Below, one piece after another: positions 18,488-27,894 of a stretch of DNA of 64,000 nt (positions within the stretch are counted from its first letter, which is position 1; each line of letters begins with the position of its first letter). The notes beneath the pieces were generated by a model. That model saw only the letters and a list, made by a program, of their open reading frames with translations, did no database searches and was not told the origin of the DNA. The stretch spans positions 434,001 to 498,000 of the forward strand of contig NZ_JCKI01000008.1 in NCBI RefSeq assembly GCF_000708265.2, read 5' to 3'. Source of the DNA: Pedobacter sp. R20-19. Lineage in GTDB: Bacteria; Bacteroidota; Bacteroidia; Sphingobacteriales; Sphingobacteriaceae. Position numbers and translations under genes: made by a program.

Positions 18488-19615
18488 CTATTTCCAATTC
18501 ACTTTTTTCTTGCCAAACATGGCTACAAATCCGTTTAAGGTTAAAAACAAGAACAAAAGTATATCTAATATTGGGAACCACCAACGCAAATCCCCATAGT
18601 TTAGTCGTTTCAATAACTTTGGATAAATTAAACTCCTAATGATAATGCTCAATAAAAGTATACCCCCTGCTATATATTGTGCTTCCCGGCTTAAAAACAT
18701 ACCTGCTACAAAAAAGCCATAAAATAAAAATTGAAAAATAATTTGCAGGCTTAAAATAAACTTATGTTTTGACTTATACATTTTACCTGCCCCAAAATGG
18801 CGCTTTTTCTGTTTAAGGTATCCGCCCCAGGTACGATTTGGTTCGCTCCATACATGGCTATCCTGATGAATGCGAATTGCTGTATTAAATCGGTTTGCAT
18901 TGGCATTTACGAACAAGTCATCATCACCAGAAGGGATATGCATGTGCGCTGCAAATCCTTTATTTTTAAAAAACAGGGCCTTTTTGTAAGCCATATTCCG
19001 GCCAACGCCCATGTAAGGCATTCCTTTTAAGGCAAATGAAAGATAGTTTACAGCAGTAAAAAAAGTCTCGAAACGAATCAGGGCATTTAGTAAACCACGT
19101 TTTTTCAAGTAAGGAGAATAGCCTAAAACAATTTCAATATTTTCATTTTCAGGTTGTTGCATATCCATCAACCATTGATCTGATCCTGGAGTACAATCTG
19201 CATCTGTAAAAACAAGCCATTCATATTTGGCTGCCTTTATGCCCATGGTTACTGCGAATTTTTTTCCAGCCAAAAATTTATCGTTATCCAAAACTTTAAC
19301 CACTTTCAAGTTGTGGTATACTTTCTCCATTTCCTCCAGAAACTCTTCTGTTCCATCCCAGGAGCGATCATTAACTACCACCACTTCATATTCAGGATAG
19401 TTTTGAGTCATTAAAGTGGGTAAGTATTCCCTTAGATTTTTAATTTCATTTCTCGCACAAACAATCACGCTTAGCGGCTTTCTGGCTATAAATGGTATTT
19501 CTTCTACCACAGCATTGGCCAGTTTTAAGTGCACAAATAAGACAAAATAAAGCTGAACTAAAAGGCAAAAAGCCAATATGGAAAGCAGAATAATTTCAGG
19601 TAAGGTTAAGATCAC
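18488..19615 (-). CDS. Membrane-bound family 2 glycosyltransferase
   Basis: A 375-residue inverting glycosyltransferase. One hydrophobic helix at 5-30, then a GT-A domain: SVIVCARNE (49-57), VVNDRSWDGT (80-89), the metal-binding D138-A-D140, GDDDLFVN further on as acceptor-side acids, and QKKRHFGAGK where processive enzymes have QxxRW. Two to three more hydrophobic helices occupy the C-terminal 90 residues. This layout resembles poly-N-acetylglucosamine or lipid-glycosylating synthases, but the R/W motif is altered and the product is unknown. ATG at 19615; divergent from tgt with 225 bases between. Confidence 0.8.
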   Translation of the reverse strand: MILTLPEIILLSILAFCLLVQLYFVLFVHLKLANAVVEEIPFIARKPLSVIVCARNEIKNLREYLPTLMTQNYPEYEVVVVNDRSWDGTEEFLEEMEKVYHNLKVVKVLDNDKFLAGKKFAVTMGIKAAKYEWLVFTDADCTPGSDQWLMDMQQPENENIEIVLGYSPYLKKRGLLNALIRFETFFTAVNYLSFALKGMPYMGVGRNMAYKKALFFKNKGFAAHMHIPSGDDDLFVNANANRFNTAIRIHQDSHVWSEPNRTWGGYLKQKKRHFGAGKMYKSKHKFILSLQIIFQFLFYGFFVAGMFLSREAQYIAGGILLLSIIIRSLIYPKLLKRLNYGDLRWWFPILDILLFLFLTLNGFVAMFGKKKVNWK

Positions 19616-19824
19616 GATGATAAAATAAATAGGCGCAAATTTCTTATTTTAAATCTGCAATATGCCTGATGTTGAAAAAAACATTCCAAATATTATTTCA
19701 GTACAACAGAAGTTATGTGAATAACCTTCACTTTAGATTTTTAATACAGAAAATCTGGCTAATATTATTGTTTAATTTAAGCCATTAAACTAAGCAACAA
19801 TATATATAGCTGTGGTAAATTTGT

Positions 19825-19832
19825 TACTTTTG
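19825..19832 (+). promoter_or_regulatory. Bacteroidota -7 box (TACTTTTG) immediately before tgt
   Basis: Exact match ending only 8 bases before ATG 19841, so the predicted leader is about 3-6 bases and holds no Shine-Dalgarno sequence. Confidence 0.65.
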
Positions 19833-19840
19833 CATCCTAT

Positions 19841-20971
19841 ATGAAATTTACTTTACAGGCAAACGATCCTTTATCAAAAGCCAGAGCCGGGACTGTTACC
19901 ACTGCCCATGGCGAAATACAAACTCCTATTTTTATGCCTGTAGGCACGGCAGGAACAGTAAAAGCTGTTCACCAGCGCGAGCTTAAGGATGATATAGATG
20001 CCAAAATTATTTTAGGTAACACCTATCATTTATACCTGAGACCAGGTTTAGATATATTAGAAGCAGCCGGTGGCTTGCATAAATTTATTGGCTGGGATCG
20101 CCCGATTTTAACTGATAGCGGTGGTTATCAGGTATATTCTTTAAGTAAAGTGCGTAAAATTAAAGAAGAAGGTGTTACTTTTCATTCGCATATAGACGGA
20201 TCGAAACATCTTTTTACGCCTGAATATGCAATGGACATCCAGCGCACCATCGGAGCAGATATTATCATGGCTTTTGATGAGTGTACGCCTTACCCGTGCG
20301 ATTATACCTATGCGGCACAGTCTATTAAAATGACCCACCGCTGGTTGAAACGTTGTTGTACACATTTTGACAATACTGAACCTAAATATGGTTTTGATCA
20401 AACCTTGTTCCCTATTGTGCAAGGTTCGGTATACAAAGACCTGAGAATCAAATCTGCTGAGTTTATAGCCAGCATGAACAGAGAAGGAAATGCCATTGGA
20501 GGCTTATCTGTTGGTGAGCCTGCTGAAGAAATGTATGCCATGACGGAAGTGGTATGCGATATCCTTCCATATGAAAAACCACGCTATTTAATGGGAGTTG
20601 GAACACCGATTAATATCCTCGAAAACATTGCCTTAGGTGTTGATATGTTTGATTGTGTAATGCCAACCCGAAATGCTAGAAATGGAATGCTTTTCACCAG
20701 AAATGGTATTATTAATATCAGAAATAAGAAATGGGAAAATGACTTTTCTCCGCTGGATGCTGAAAGTGACCTACATGCCGATCTGGTAACCAGTAAAGCT
20801 TATTTAAGACATTTAGTGCATAGCAAAGAAATGCTTGGCGCACAAATTGCGACATTACATAACCTACATTTCTATTTATGGCTGGTAAAACAAGCCAGAG
20901 AGAAAATTATTTTGGGCGAATTTTACGAATGGAAGAATAAAATGGTCAAGGTTTTAGGAAATAAATTATAA
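19841..20971 (+). CDS. tgt: tRNA-guanine transglycosylase Tgt lacking the zinc cysteines
   Basis: Exchanges G34 for preQ1 in tRNAs for Asp, Asn, His and Tyr, the key step of queuosine synthesis. Core features are intact: TDSGGYQV with D92, the GGLSVGEP loop (220-227), and nucleophile D271 in FDCVMPTRNARNG. The region that normally carries the structural zinc (C-x-C-x-x-C, then H) reads SDLHAD at 309-314, so all three cysteines are replaced while H340 (HNLHFY) remains. Length of 376 is normal and alignment offset against the Zymomonas enzyme is constant at nine residues. Followed 2 bases later by the LptF/G permease gene, so probably the first gene of an operon. Confidence 0.95.
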   Translation: MKFTLQANDPLSKARAGTVTTAHGEIQTPIFMPVGTAGTVKAVHQRELKDDIDAKIILGNTYHLYLRPGLDILEAAGGLHKFIGWDRPILTDSGGYQVYSLSKVRKIKEEGVTFHSHIDGSKHLFTPEYAMDIQRTIGADIIMAFDECTPYPCDYTYAAQSIKMTHRWLKRCCTHFDNTEPKYGFDQTLFPIVQGSVYKDLRIKSAEFIASMNREGNAIGGLSVGEPAEEMYAMTEVVCDILPYEKPRYLMGVGTPINILENIALGVDMFDCVMPTRNARNGMLFTRNGIINIRNKKWENDFSPLDAESDLHADLVTSKAYLRHLVHSKEMLGAQIATLHNLHFYLWLVKQAREKIILGEFYEWKNKMVKVLGNKL

Positions 20972-20973
20972 GA

Positions 20974-22077
20974 ATGAGTCTGTTAAAAGGAAAGATAAAA
21001 ATCATTGACCAATACATTATCGGTAAATACCTGGGTACATTTATATATACTCTTGCTATTTTCGTAATCATCATTGTCGTATTTGATCTGTCCGAAAAAA
21101 TGGATGACTTTATGAAAAGTGGTCTCAGTTTTTGGGGCATTCTTTCTAAATATTATGCCGGTTCCATTCCCTTTTATGTGAACATGCTATCGCCACTGAT
21201 TAACTTTATTGCCGTTATTTTCTTTACGGCTAAGATGGCCGATCAAACTGAGATTGTACCCATTTTAAGTGGAGGCGTTAGTTTCAACAGGTTCCTATTG
21301 CCTTATTTCGTTTCTGCAACGGTTATATTTGCAGCTAATCTGGGTTCCAACCTTTATGTTTTACCCTATACCAATACCTTAAAAAATAGTTTCGAAAACA
21401 CTTACGTAAAGCGTAATGACCCTTCTACGAAAACAAATATCCACATGAAACTGGATGACAAAACTTACATTTATATTGAAAGTTTTGACAACAAAACCAA
21501 TTACGGATATAGATTTTCTTTAGACAATTTTAATGGTGATGTGTTGGTTAAAAAAATTGTTGCTGACAACATCAAATGGGATTCTACGAAAAGGAAATGG
21601 CAACTGAGTAATTACTCTATTCGTAAAATTGATGGCTTAAAAGAATCCATGATTTATGGAAATGGAAAACTTAAGGACACCATTTTAGATATGCGTCCTG
21701 ATGACTTTTCAGCATACGCAAATGTGGTTCAAAATCTCTCAACTAGTGAGTTGGCAGACAAAATCCGGAAGGAAAAAGTCAGGGGAACAGGTATCATGAA
21801 CGACCTGGAGTTTGAGCAATATAAACGCTTCTTACATCCACTTTCTGCCTACATTTTAACCTTAATTGGCGTAGCTTTATCATCACGAAAAGTACGTGGT
21901 GGTGTTGGCGTTTCGTTAGGGATTGGCATTTTTATTAGCTTCGCCTACATTGTATTTAATCAGTTCACACAAATGTTTTCTACCAAAGGTGGATTACCGC
22001 CGGTGATTGCTGTCATATCGCCCACTATTGCATTTGGTTTACTCGGTATCTACCTGTTAAAACGGGCGCCAAAATAG
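20974..22077 (+). CDS. LptF/LptG family permease (YjgP/YjgQ)
   Basis: Inner-membrane permease subunit that extracts lipopolysaccharide for the LptB-driven Lpt bridge. The pattern is three N-terminal membrane helices (about 20-110), a periplasmic beta-jellyroll region (about 130-275) and three C-terminal helices (from about 285), with SSRKVRGGVGVSLGIGIF typical of the fifth helix. Length 367. A single LptF/G gene next to tgt is a recurrent arrangement in Bacteroidota (from memory). The gap to tgt is 2 bases and to the EamA gene 2 bases, so the three are translated from one message. Whether it plays the F or G role is not decidable here. Confidence 0.88.
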   Translation: MSLLKGKIKIIDQYIIGKYLGTFIYTLAIFVIIIVVFDLSEKMDDFMKSGLSFWGILSKYYAGSIPFYVNMLSPLINFIAVIFFTAKMADQTEIVPILSGGVSFNRFLLPYFVSATVIFAANLGSNLYVLPYTNTLKNSFENTYVKRNDPSTKTNIHMKLDDKTYIYIESFDNKTNYGYRFSLDNFNGDVLVKKIVADNIKWDSTKRKWQLSNYSIRKIDGLKESMIYGNGKLKDTILDMRPDDFSAYANVVQNLSTSELADKIRKEKVRGTGIMNDLEFEQYKRFLHPLSAYILTLIGVALSSRKVRGGVGVSLGIGIFISFAYIVFNQFTQMFSTKGGLPPVIAVISPTIAFGLLGIYLLKRAPK

Positions 22078-22079
22078 GA

Positions 22080-22958
22080 ATGGATCAAACCAAGAAAAAC
22101 TTACTTATTCTTCATTTTACCGTACTCATCTGGGGCTTTACCGGCGTGCTTGGCAAAGTAATTTCTATCGATGCAGTACCATTGGTCTGGTACAGGGTTT
22201 TAATAGCAACCTCAACACTTTTTGCATGGTTTCTGATTACAAAAAAGAATATTAAAATTTCTAAAATACAATTTTTACAGTTCTTTTTTACGGGTGCAAT
22301 TGTGGCTATTCACTGGATATTTTTCTTCCATGCCATTAAGGTTTCTACAGTTTCTGTTACCTTAGTATGCCTCTCTTCCTTCACTTTATTTACCGCAATT
22401 TTAGAACCTTTAATTAAAAAGCAGCCCATTCAAATAGGTGATATTTTAATCGGACTGATCATTATTTTGGGCATCTATATGATCTTTAAATTTGAAAGTC
22501 AGTATACTTTAGGGATTATTTTCGGATTACTTGCAGCCGTTGCTTCGAGTCTTTTCTCCACCATTAATTCAACCTTGGTTCAAAAAAGTGAGCCATCTAT
22601 TATTGGTTTTTATGAATTGGTTGGTGGACTTTTCTGGATCACCTTGTACCGCTTACATGATGGATCACTGATCAATTCTTCCTTCAACCTGAATATAAAT
22701 GACTGGTTTTATATTGGTATTTTAGGCACACTTTGCACCTCTGTTGCTTATGTCGCAGGCGTATCTGTCATGAGAACATTATCAGCTTTCAGAGTGGCTT
22801 TGGTTACTAATCTTGAACCTGTATATGGCATTCTTTTAGCCTTTATTTTCTTTAAAGATAGAGAGCAAATGACAGCTGGATTTTACGTTGGTGCAGCGAT
22901 TATTTTAAGTGCTATTTTTCTATATCCAATCTACAAAAAAAGGAAAAATAAACTTTAA
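22080..22958 (+). CDS. EamA/DMT family transporter
   Basis: 292 residues with about ten hydrophobic helices arranged as two five-helix EamA repeats: the first has HFTVLIWGFTGVLGK and YRVLIATSTLFAW, the second begins about residue 145 with LGLLAAVASSLFSTINSTLV-type sequence and ends with NLEPVYGILLAFIFFKD. The family moves amino acids, nucleotide sugars or other metabolites across the inner membrane; no substrate can be named. The C-terminus is basic (YKKRKNKL). It is the last gene of the tgt run before a long AT-rich gap. Confidence 0.85.
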   Translation: MDQTKKNLLILHFTVLIWGFTGVLGKVISIDAVPLVWYRVLIATSTLFAWFLITKKNIKISKIQFLQFFFTGAIVAIHWIFFFHAIKVSTVSVTLVCLSSFTLFTAILEPLIKKQPIQIGDILIGLIIILGIYMIFKFESQYTLGIIFGLLAAVASSLFSTINSTLVQKSEPSIIGFYELVGGLFWITLYRLHDGSLINSSFNLNINDWFYIGILGTLCTSVAYVAGVSVMRTLSAFRVALVTNLEPVYGILLAFIFFKDREQMTAGFYVGAAIILSAIFLYPIYKKRKNKL

Positions 22959-24285
22959 TTTTTAGACATCAAATTCAAGATAAAATTGGTACTAATCGCC
23001 AATATCATCCACACCAATTTGCCCCATTTATTTTGTAATAAATTGAGCTTTCTTACAATAGATTATATTGCATTAATACCTTGATAAAACAACCTATTTC
23101 AGGTGCCTTAAAACCAGAACTTCATACTTAAAATAATCTTAAAAAAGATAAGGTTATCAGTGGTAATTGAGCATATAAAATATGTTTCAAAACGATTAGC
23201 AGGACGCTATTTTCTTCGCGTTTGGTGGGTGATAATTATAGATAAGCATCACCAATTTAACATAAATAATCCGTTAGCGATCGTACAATTTATATCCTTC
23301 TACAGTTGAAATAGGAATTATTTAGTGATAATCGCTGTATCATAATTTATTTCCCTAGCACAAAATACACCACCCATCTACACAATATAAAATACTGATT
23401 AAAAGGTACTTAACATACAATAAAACACATAAGTTATAATTTATCATAAAAAATAAAAATTTATAAAAGATAGGCGAATATCCTCAGGAAATACAATTAT
23501 AAGACTAAAATAGTGCCTCGTATTGGATGATTTCTGATCAAATTCATACAAAATTGCCACATAAATGATGATGCTATCAAAGAATAATTCTTAAGTTAAA
23601 ACCAAAAAATGCACTTCATTATTCAATATTTTAGCCAGAGATCAAATGAAAAGCCTGGTACTTAACTTTTTAATATTATAGGTATTGATCAACGCTAATC
23701 AAAACGTGTGTGATCGGATCAACGAATACACCAAAACCAAATATGCCATAATGACACTAATTTTAAATATTGATGTTGCTGCTGGTTTCTTCAGTACTTT
23801 GTTTAAAATGAAAGATTATTTTTCCATTAGGATTAATAAATGCTCAATGGCTATACGCACAAACCCCTAACTATTTAGCTTACGTTAATATTCAAAAACT
23901 GATTAAAAATGTTTTTACTCATAATTTTCATAGCACTAAATCCATAAAATCTAAGTCCAGTTTTTTATTGTTCTATATAAATAAATATTAATTGTGTGCA
24001 CATCACTCACTCTGAAAATAAAAACCGGAAAAAATCTTACCCTTAAATGGATTAATAAGTGTAATTTAAGGCACTAAATTAAGTGTTACGAAAAAGCTGA
24101 AATTCAAGTAAATAAATCCTCTCATAAAATTGATTAAGAATCATAAATCCATAAAATATTAGATTTAAATAAATATCATAACAAACTGAAAATCAATAAA
24201 AATAAAACCAAAACGTAAAGTCATAATAAATCAAAAATAACAATTAGAAAAACTATAAAACTAATTATTTTAGCAAAGTACTTTA
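22959..24285. other. 1.3-kb AT-rich stretch without a convincing gene
   Basis: No frame above about 60 codons is seen on either strand, and the one candidate (23685-23870, TTG start) resembles no family and has no start signal. Visible features are weak: a GGTGAT...ATCACC pair near 23227-23254, and AAATCCATAAAAT repeated at about 23938 and 24146. The last 250 bases are close to pure A/T and lead straight into the next gene. Confidence 0.6.
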
Positions 24286-27090
24286 ATGACCTTTTATAAA
24301 TCAAACAAAATACTAATTATCAGATACTTAACATCAATATCATTAAGTATCATTTCATATCCTGTTTTTGGACAAATCTTCAGTACTGCACAGAACCCAC
24401 TTAGTGTACATTGGAACTATATCCAGGCAGGGGGTTTTAAAATTATCTATCCAAAGGAATTGGAAAAGGAAGCGCAACGAATGGCCAATACTTTGCCTTT
24501 CATTTATCCGAAGGTTGGCTTAGGGTTAAATCAACAAAATACTGCTATCTCCTTACTTCTTCAAAACCAGGGAACCATAGCCAATGGCTTTGTTCAGCTG
24601 GGACCGAAGAAATCTGAATTTTATACTACACCTCCGCAATATTTCGACAGTCAGGATTGGCTTAATAATTTAGCAGTTCATGAGTTACTACACATCGCTC
24701 AATTTGACAAATTGACAGGTAATAAAAAATTTCCATTTCCAGAATTGGTTTACTTTGCTTATTTCGGGGCGAGCATTCCTACATGGTTTTTTGAAGGTGA
24801 TGCAGTAGTTAATGAAACAGCATTAACTGAATCTGGCCGCGGCCGCCAACCCAATTGGATCATGCCTTACCGGGCTACAATTTTGGAAGGCAAAAAATAC
24901 TCTTATAGTAAAGCCTATTTTGGTTCTAATAAGGATGTCACTCCCGGATATTATCAAACCGGATATTTGATGGTAGCAGACATGAAAGAAAAATTTGGTC
25001 AGTTCATTTCTGATAGCCTACTTTCAGATATCAGAAAGCGCCCGATAAGGCTCTATCCTTTTTCAAAAAGTTTAAAAAAATATACCGGTAAAAACACAAA
25101 AAAATACTTTGAGGATACTCAAGAAAAATTAGAGAAAAAATGGATCACTCAGCAAGATTTTTTATCTACAGAAAACTATGCATCACTTAATAAAAAAACA
25201 TCGCTGGCTACACATTATTTTCTTCCTGCAAGATTGAATAAAAATCAAGTTTTAGCGCTTAAAGAAAGCAAGCAGGAAGCGAGACATTTTGTGGTAATCA
25301 ATCAAGATCAATCTGAACAAAAATTATTTGGAATTGGCTACCAGGAACAGCCTTGGTTTAGTTTAAAAAACAACACCTTGGTTTGGGACGAAATCCGTTA
25401 CGATCCAAGGTATAAACAAAGGAGTTATAGTGTAATTTGCACTTATAATATGGCAACCAGAAAGTTCAAAAAACTGAGCAGTCAAAGTCGCCTCTTCTCC
25501 CCCACCCTTTCTAATGATGGAAAGAAAATCATAGCGGTAAAAGTTGAACTGAACAATCAATTCAATCTTGTTGAAATTGATGCCCGTTCAGGAAAGATTT
25601 TAAAATCAATCCCGAACCCAGATAATGAAATTCTGCAGACACCTTGCTTTGATCAAACCGGAAATCAGATTGCTTACATTAGTGTTACTGAAAAAGGAAA
25701 AAGCCTTTGGGTAATAGATGGTGAGAAAAAGAAACCGCTCATTTTAAATAGCAGGCAGCAGTTGAGCAGACCAATTTTTATTGATCGTAAAATTGCCTTC
25801 AATGCACACTTTAATGGCATAGATAATATTTACACAATAGACACTGCTACAAAAAAAATTAATGCATTAAGCGCATCTAAATATGGTGCTTTTAATCCAA
25901 CAGAAAGTGGTGACGGAAAAATCATTTTTAATGATTACAAAATCAATGGATATGAAATTGCAGAACAAATGATTTCTGAAAAACCCGTTGGAGAAAATGG
26001 GTTTATAGATTTCTCTACTGAAGCACAAAAACAGGAAAATATTGGTAATGTTTTTAATCACATTCCTGATAACACCTTCCAATCCAAACGCTACAAGCAA
26101 GGATTAAATCTTTTCAGCTTCCATAGTGTGATTCCGGTTATTGATAATGAATATGTTTTCGGTTTAGAATTGCAATCTAACAATTTGTTAAACACTATGG
26201 ACTTTTATACAGGCGCAAAATACCACCGGGATTTAAAGCGTTTTGAATACTCGGCAGATATTAGCTATAAAGCACTTTACCCTGTATTTAGTGCGTTGTA
26301 TCGAAACCGACCAAAAAGAACGTTCTATCGATCTAAAAATACTATTCAGCAAGGTGATTGGAGAGAGAATTATATCAAGCTTAATGCATCACTTCCATTA
26401 TCATTTAATGCAAGGAATCAAAACTACTCTTTTACACTAAATGCGGCTACGAGTTTTACCAAACGTTATCTACCAGAAAATATGCCTGACAATTTTATAA
26501 CGGCATTAAAATTTCCGATGGAATACAACTTTACCTTTAATCATAGCGCAAGAACTACCGAAAGAGACATTGCACCGAAGTGGGCACAGATCTTAAGGGC
26601 AACCTACAACCACCAGCCCTTTGATAAAAATCTTGGTGGTGAAATTATGGCTCTAGAAAGTTTCTTCTATTTTCCAGGCTTTGCAAAAAACCACTCCTTC
26701 CTCGCTAGTTTCAATTATCAAAAAGCAACTGGCGTAAACCAATATGCAACAGAAATTGCAACGGTTTATGGCTATAATAATATCCTTGCAAAAAGTAAAC
26801 TACAAAACAGTATGCTTTTTAATTATAGATTTCCCTTTGCCTTTCCAGATTGGGAATTAGGACCATTAGCTTATATCAGAAATTTTAGAGCCGGCATATT
26901 TTCTCATTATGAAAATATTGGTAAAGACACGAATATTGGCGAACCAAAAACTTATGGCATAGAATTGAATAGTAGTTTAAACATTTTACGGTATCAACCT
27001 GTTGTTGATGTTGGAGCAAGGTTGGTTTTTGTTAATAAGATTTACAATCAAAATCCGATATTAGAGTTTTCATTTAATTATAGCTTTTAA
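24286..27090 (+). CDS. Outer-membrane protein with peptidase-MA-like, TolB-like propeller and beta-barrel parts
   Basis: A 934-residue exported protein. Residues 1-30 form a signal sequence ending in FGQ. Residues 35-280 look like a gluzincin metallopeptidase (peptidase MA-like): HELLH at 132-136 and a third ligand E170 in FFEGDA, the expected spacing. Residues about 300-560 contain repeated strands of TolB/WD40 type (SPTLSNDGKKIIAVK, TPCFDQTGNQIAYIS, NPTESGDGKIIFNDYK). The last 330 residues are rich in alternating aromatic and polar residues and end in NYSF, as in outer-membrane barrels. It is followed after 3 bases by a LapA-like gene. Zinc-dependent proteolysis at the cell surface is inferred; no substrate is known. 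Confidence 0.7.
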   Translation: MTFYKSNKILIIRYLTSISLSIISYPVFGQIFSTAQNPLSVHWNYIQAGGFKIIYPKELEKEAQRMANTLPFIYPKVGLGLNQQNTAISLLLQNQGTIANGFVQLGPKKSEFYTTPPQYFDSQDWLNNLAVHELLHIAQFDKLTGNKKFPFPELVYFAYFGASIPTWFFEGDAVVNETALTESGRGRQPNWIMPYRATILEGKKYSYSKAYFGSNKDVTPGYYQTGYLMVADMKEKFGQFISDSLLSDIRKRPIRLYPFSKSLKKYTGKNTKKYFEDTQEKLEKKWITQQDFLSTENYASLNKKTSLATHYFLPARLNKNQVLALKESKQEARHFVVINQDQSEQKLFGIGYQEQPWFSLKNNTLVWDEIRYDPRYKQRSYSVICTYNMATRKFKKLSSQSRLFSPTLSNDGKKIIAVKVELNNQFNLVEIDARSGKILKSIPNPDNEILQTPCFDQTGNQIAYISVTEKGKSLWVIDGEKKKPLILNSRQQLSRPIFIDRKIAFNAHFNGIDNIYTIDTATKKINALSASKYGAFNPTESGDGKIIFNDYKINGYEIAEQMISEKPVGENGFIDFSTEAQKQENIGNVFNHIPDNTFQSKRYKQGLNLFSFHSVIPVIDNEYVFGLELQSNNLLNTMDFYTGAKYHRDLKRFEYSADISYKALYPVFSALYRNRPKRTFYRSKNTIQQGDWRENYIKLNASLPLSFNARNQNYSFTLNAATSFTKRYLPENMPDNFITALKFPMEYNFTFNHSARTTERDIAPKWAQILRATYNHQPFDKNLGGEIMALESFFYFPGFAKNHSFLASFNYQKATGVNQYATEIATVYGYNNILAKSKLQNSMLFNYRFPFAFPDWELGPLAYIRNFRAGIFSHYENIGKDTNIGEPKTYGIELNSSLNILRYQPVVDVGARLVFVNKIYNQNPILEFSFNYSF

Positions 27091-27093
27091 CCC

Positions 27094-27375
27094 ATGAGCG
27101 GAAAAACCATATTTATTATCATCCTAACAGCATTACTTACTGCTTTTTTATTTTTAAACAGCGATGAAGTAGCATTCAATTTTATAGTGGTAGATGGCGT
27201 ATTTGTCTCCAAACTACTGGTAATAGGCATTTGTGTCATCATCGGTTTTATCATTGGCTTTATTGTTGGCCGACCTAAAAAAACGATAAGTAGCTATGAT
27301 AATGAAATTGAAAGAAATCAGCAAACTGCGAATAAAAAAGAATTGAGCGACGAAGATAGGGAGTACATCTCCTAG
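27094..27375 (+). CDS. LapA-domain (DUF1049) small membrane protein
   Basis: 93 residues: a first hydrophobic helix (5-25, IFIIILTALLTAFLFLNS), a short linker with NFIVVDG, a second glycine-rich helix (40-62) ending in VGRPKK, and a charged cytoplasmic tail rich in Glu, Asn and Gln. This is the LapA/DUF1049 layout; in E. coli LapA works with LapB in controlling LPS assembly, but here it could have another role. It starts 3 bases after the barrel protein stop and is surely co-transcribed. Confidence 0.75.
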   Translation: MSGKTIFIIILTALLTAFLFLNSDEVAFNFIVVDGVFVSKLLVIGICVIIGFIIGFIVGRPKKTISSYDNEIERNQQTANKKELSDEDREYIS

Positions 27376-27509
27376 AATTTATCAGGGTTGCAGGATATTG
27401 AGATTTAAGTAGCTAAGCTTTGATCTCTTAATATGTTGTACTTTGATATTTTTTTCATAGAACATCAGATGCGCTATAAAAAAAAACTCTAATACTTCTG
27501 GATTATGAA

Positions 27510-27806
27510 TTAGCTAAGCGCAGTCATAATTTCTCCATACAACAAACCACTTCCACCACCATAGTGCTGAATGATCTTGATACCTGGTTTAATTGCTTCT
27601 AATTTTAACTTCAAAGCTTGCTCACATTCCTGATCAATACCATTACCAAGTAATACCAGATCAACAGTCTGTTCTTTAAACACTGAAACGGCTTCTTCAT
27701 CTGTACAAACACAAATCCCTTTCCATTCTGGTCGAGCGTTAAGTAAGCGATTCATGACGATGGTAATTTCTGTATCTCTGCCGATGTAAAGTATGGTCGT
27801 TTGCAT
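27510..27806 (-). CDS. Degenerate receiver-like protein of unknown function
   Basis: 98 residues with the strand-helix rhythm of a response-regulator receiver: ILYIGRD as strand 1, VDLVLLGNGID as strand 3, KPGIKIIQHY as strand 5. The residues needed for phosphorylation are missing: the acidic pair after strand 1 is reduced, the phospho-acceptor site is G54, and the strand-5 lysine is not in place; instead a HYGGGSGLL loop (81-89) follows. It may be a pseudo-receiver that binds a ligand or partner. No histidine kinase is nearby. Upstream neighbour on the same strand is pirin, 88 bases away. Confidence 0.55.
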   Translation of the reverse strand: MQTTILYIGRDTEITIVMNRLLNARPEWKGICVCTDEEAVSVFKEQTVDLVLLGNGIDQECEQALKLKLEAIKPGIKIIQHYGGGSGLLYGEIMTALS

Positions 27807-27894
27807 ATTTTTTTTTAAGTTAAGAGTTACGTGTTAAAAGTCGCAAGCCAAGGTTATAGACCTGTAACCCACAACTTTCAACATATAACTTAAA

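Noticed and set aside
23685..23870. 61-codon frame in the AT-rich gap
   Set aside because: TTG start, no promoter box or binding site, no recognisable family, and codon use like the surrounding non-coding sequence.
22080..27375. Horizontal transfer or genomic island around the AT-rich gap
   Set aside because: No integrase, tRNA, direct repeats or transposase remains are visible; base composition alone is weak.
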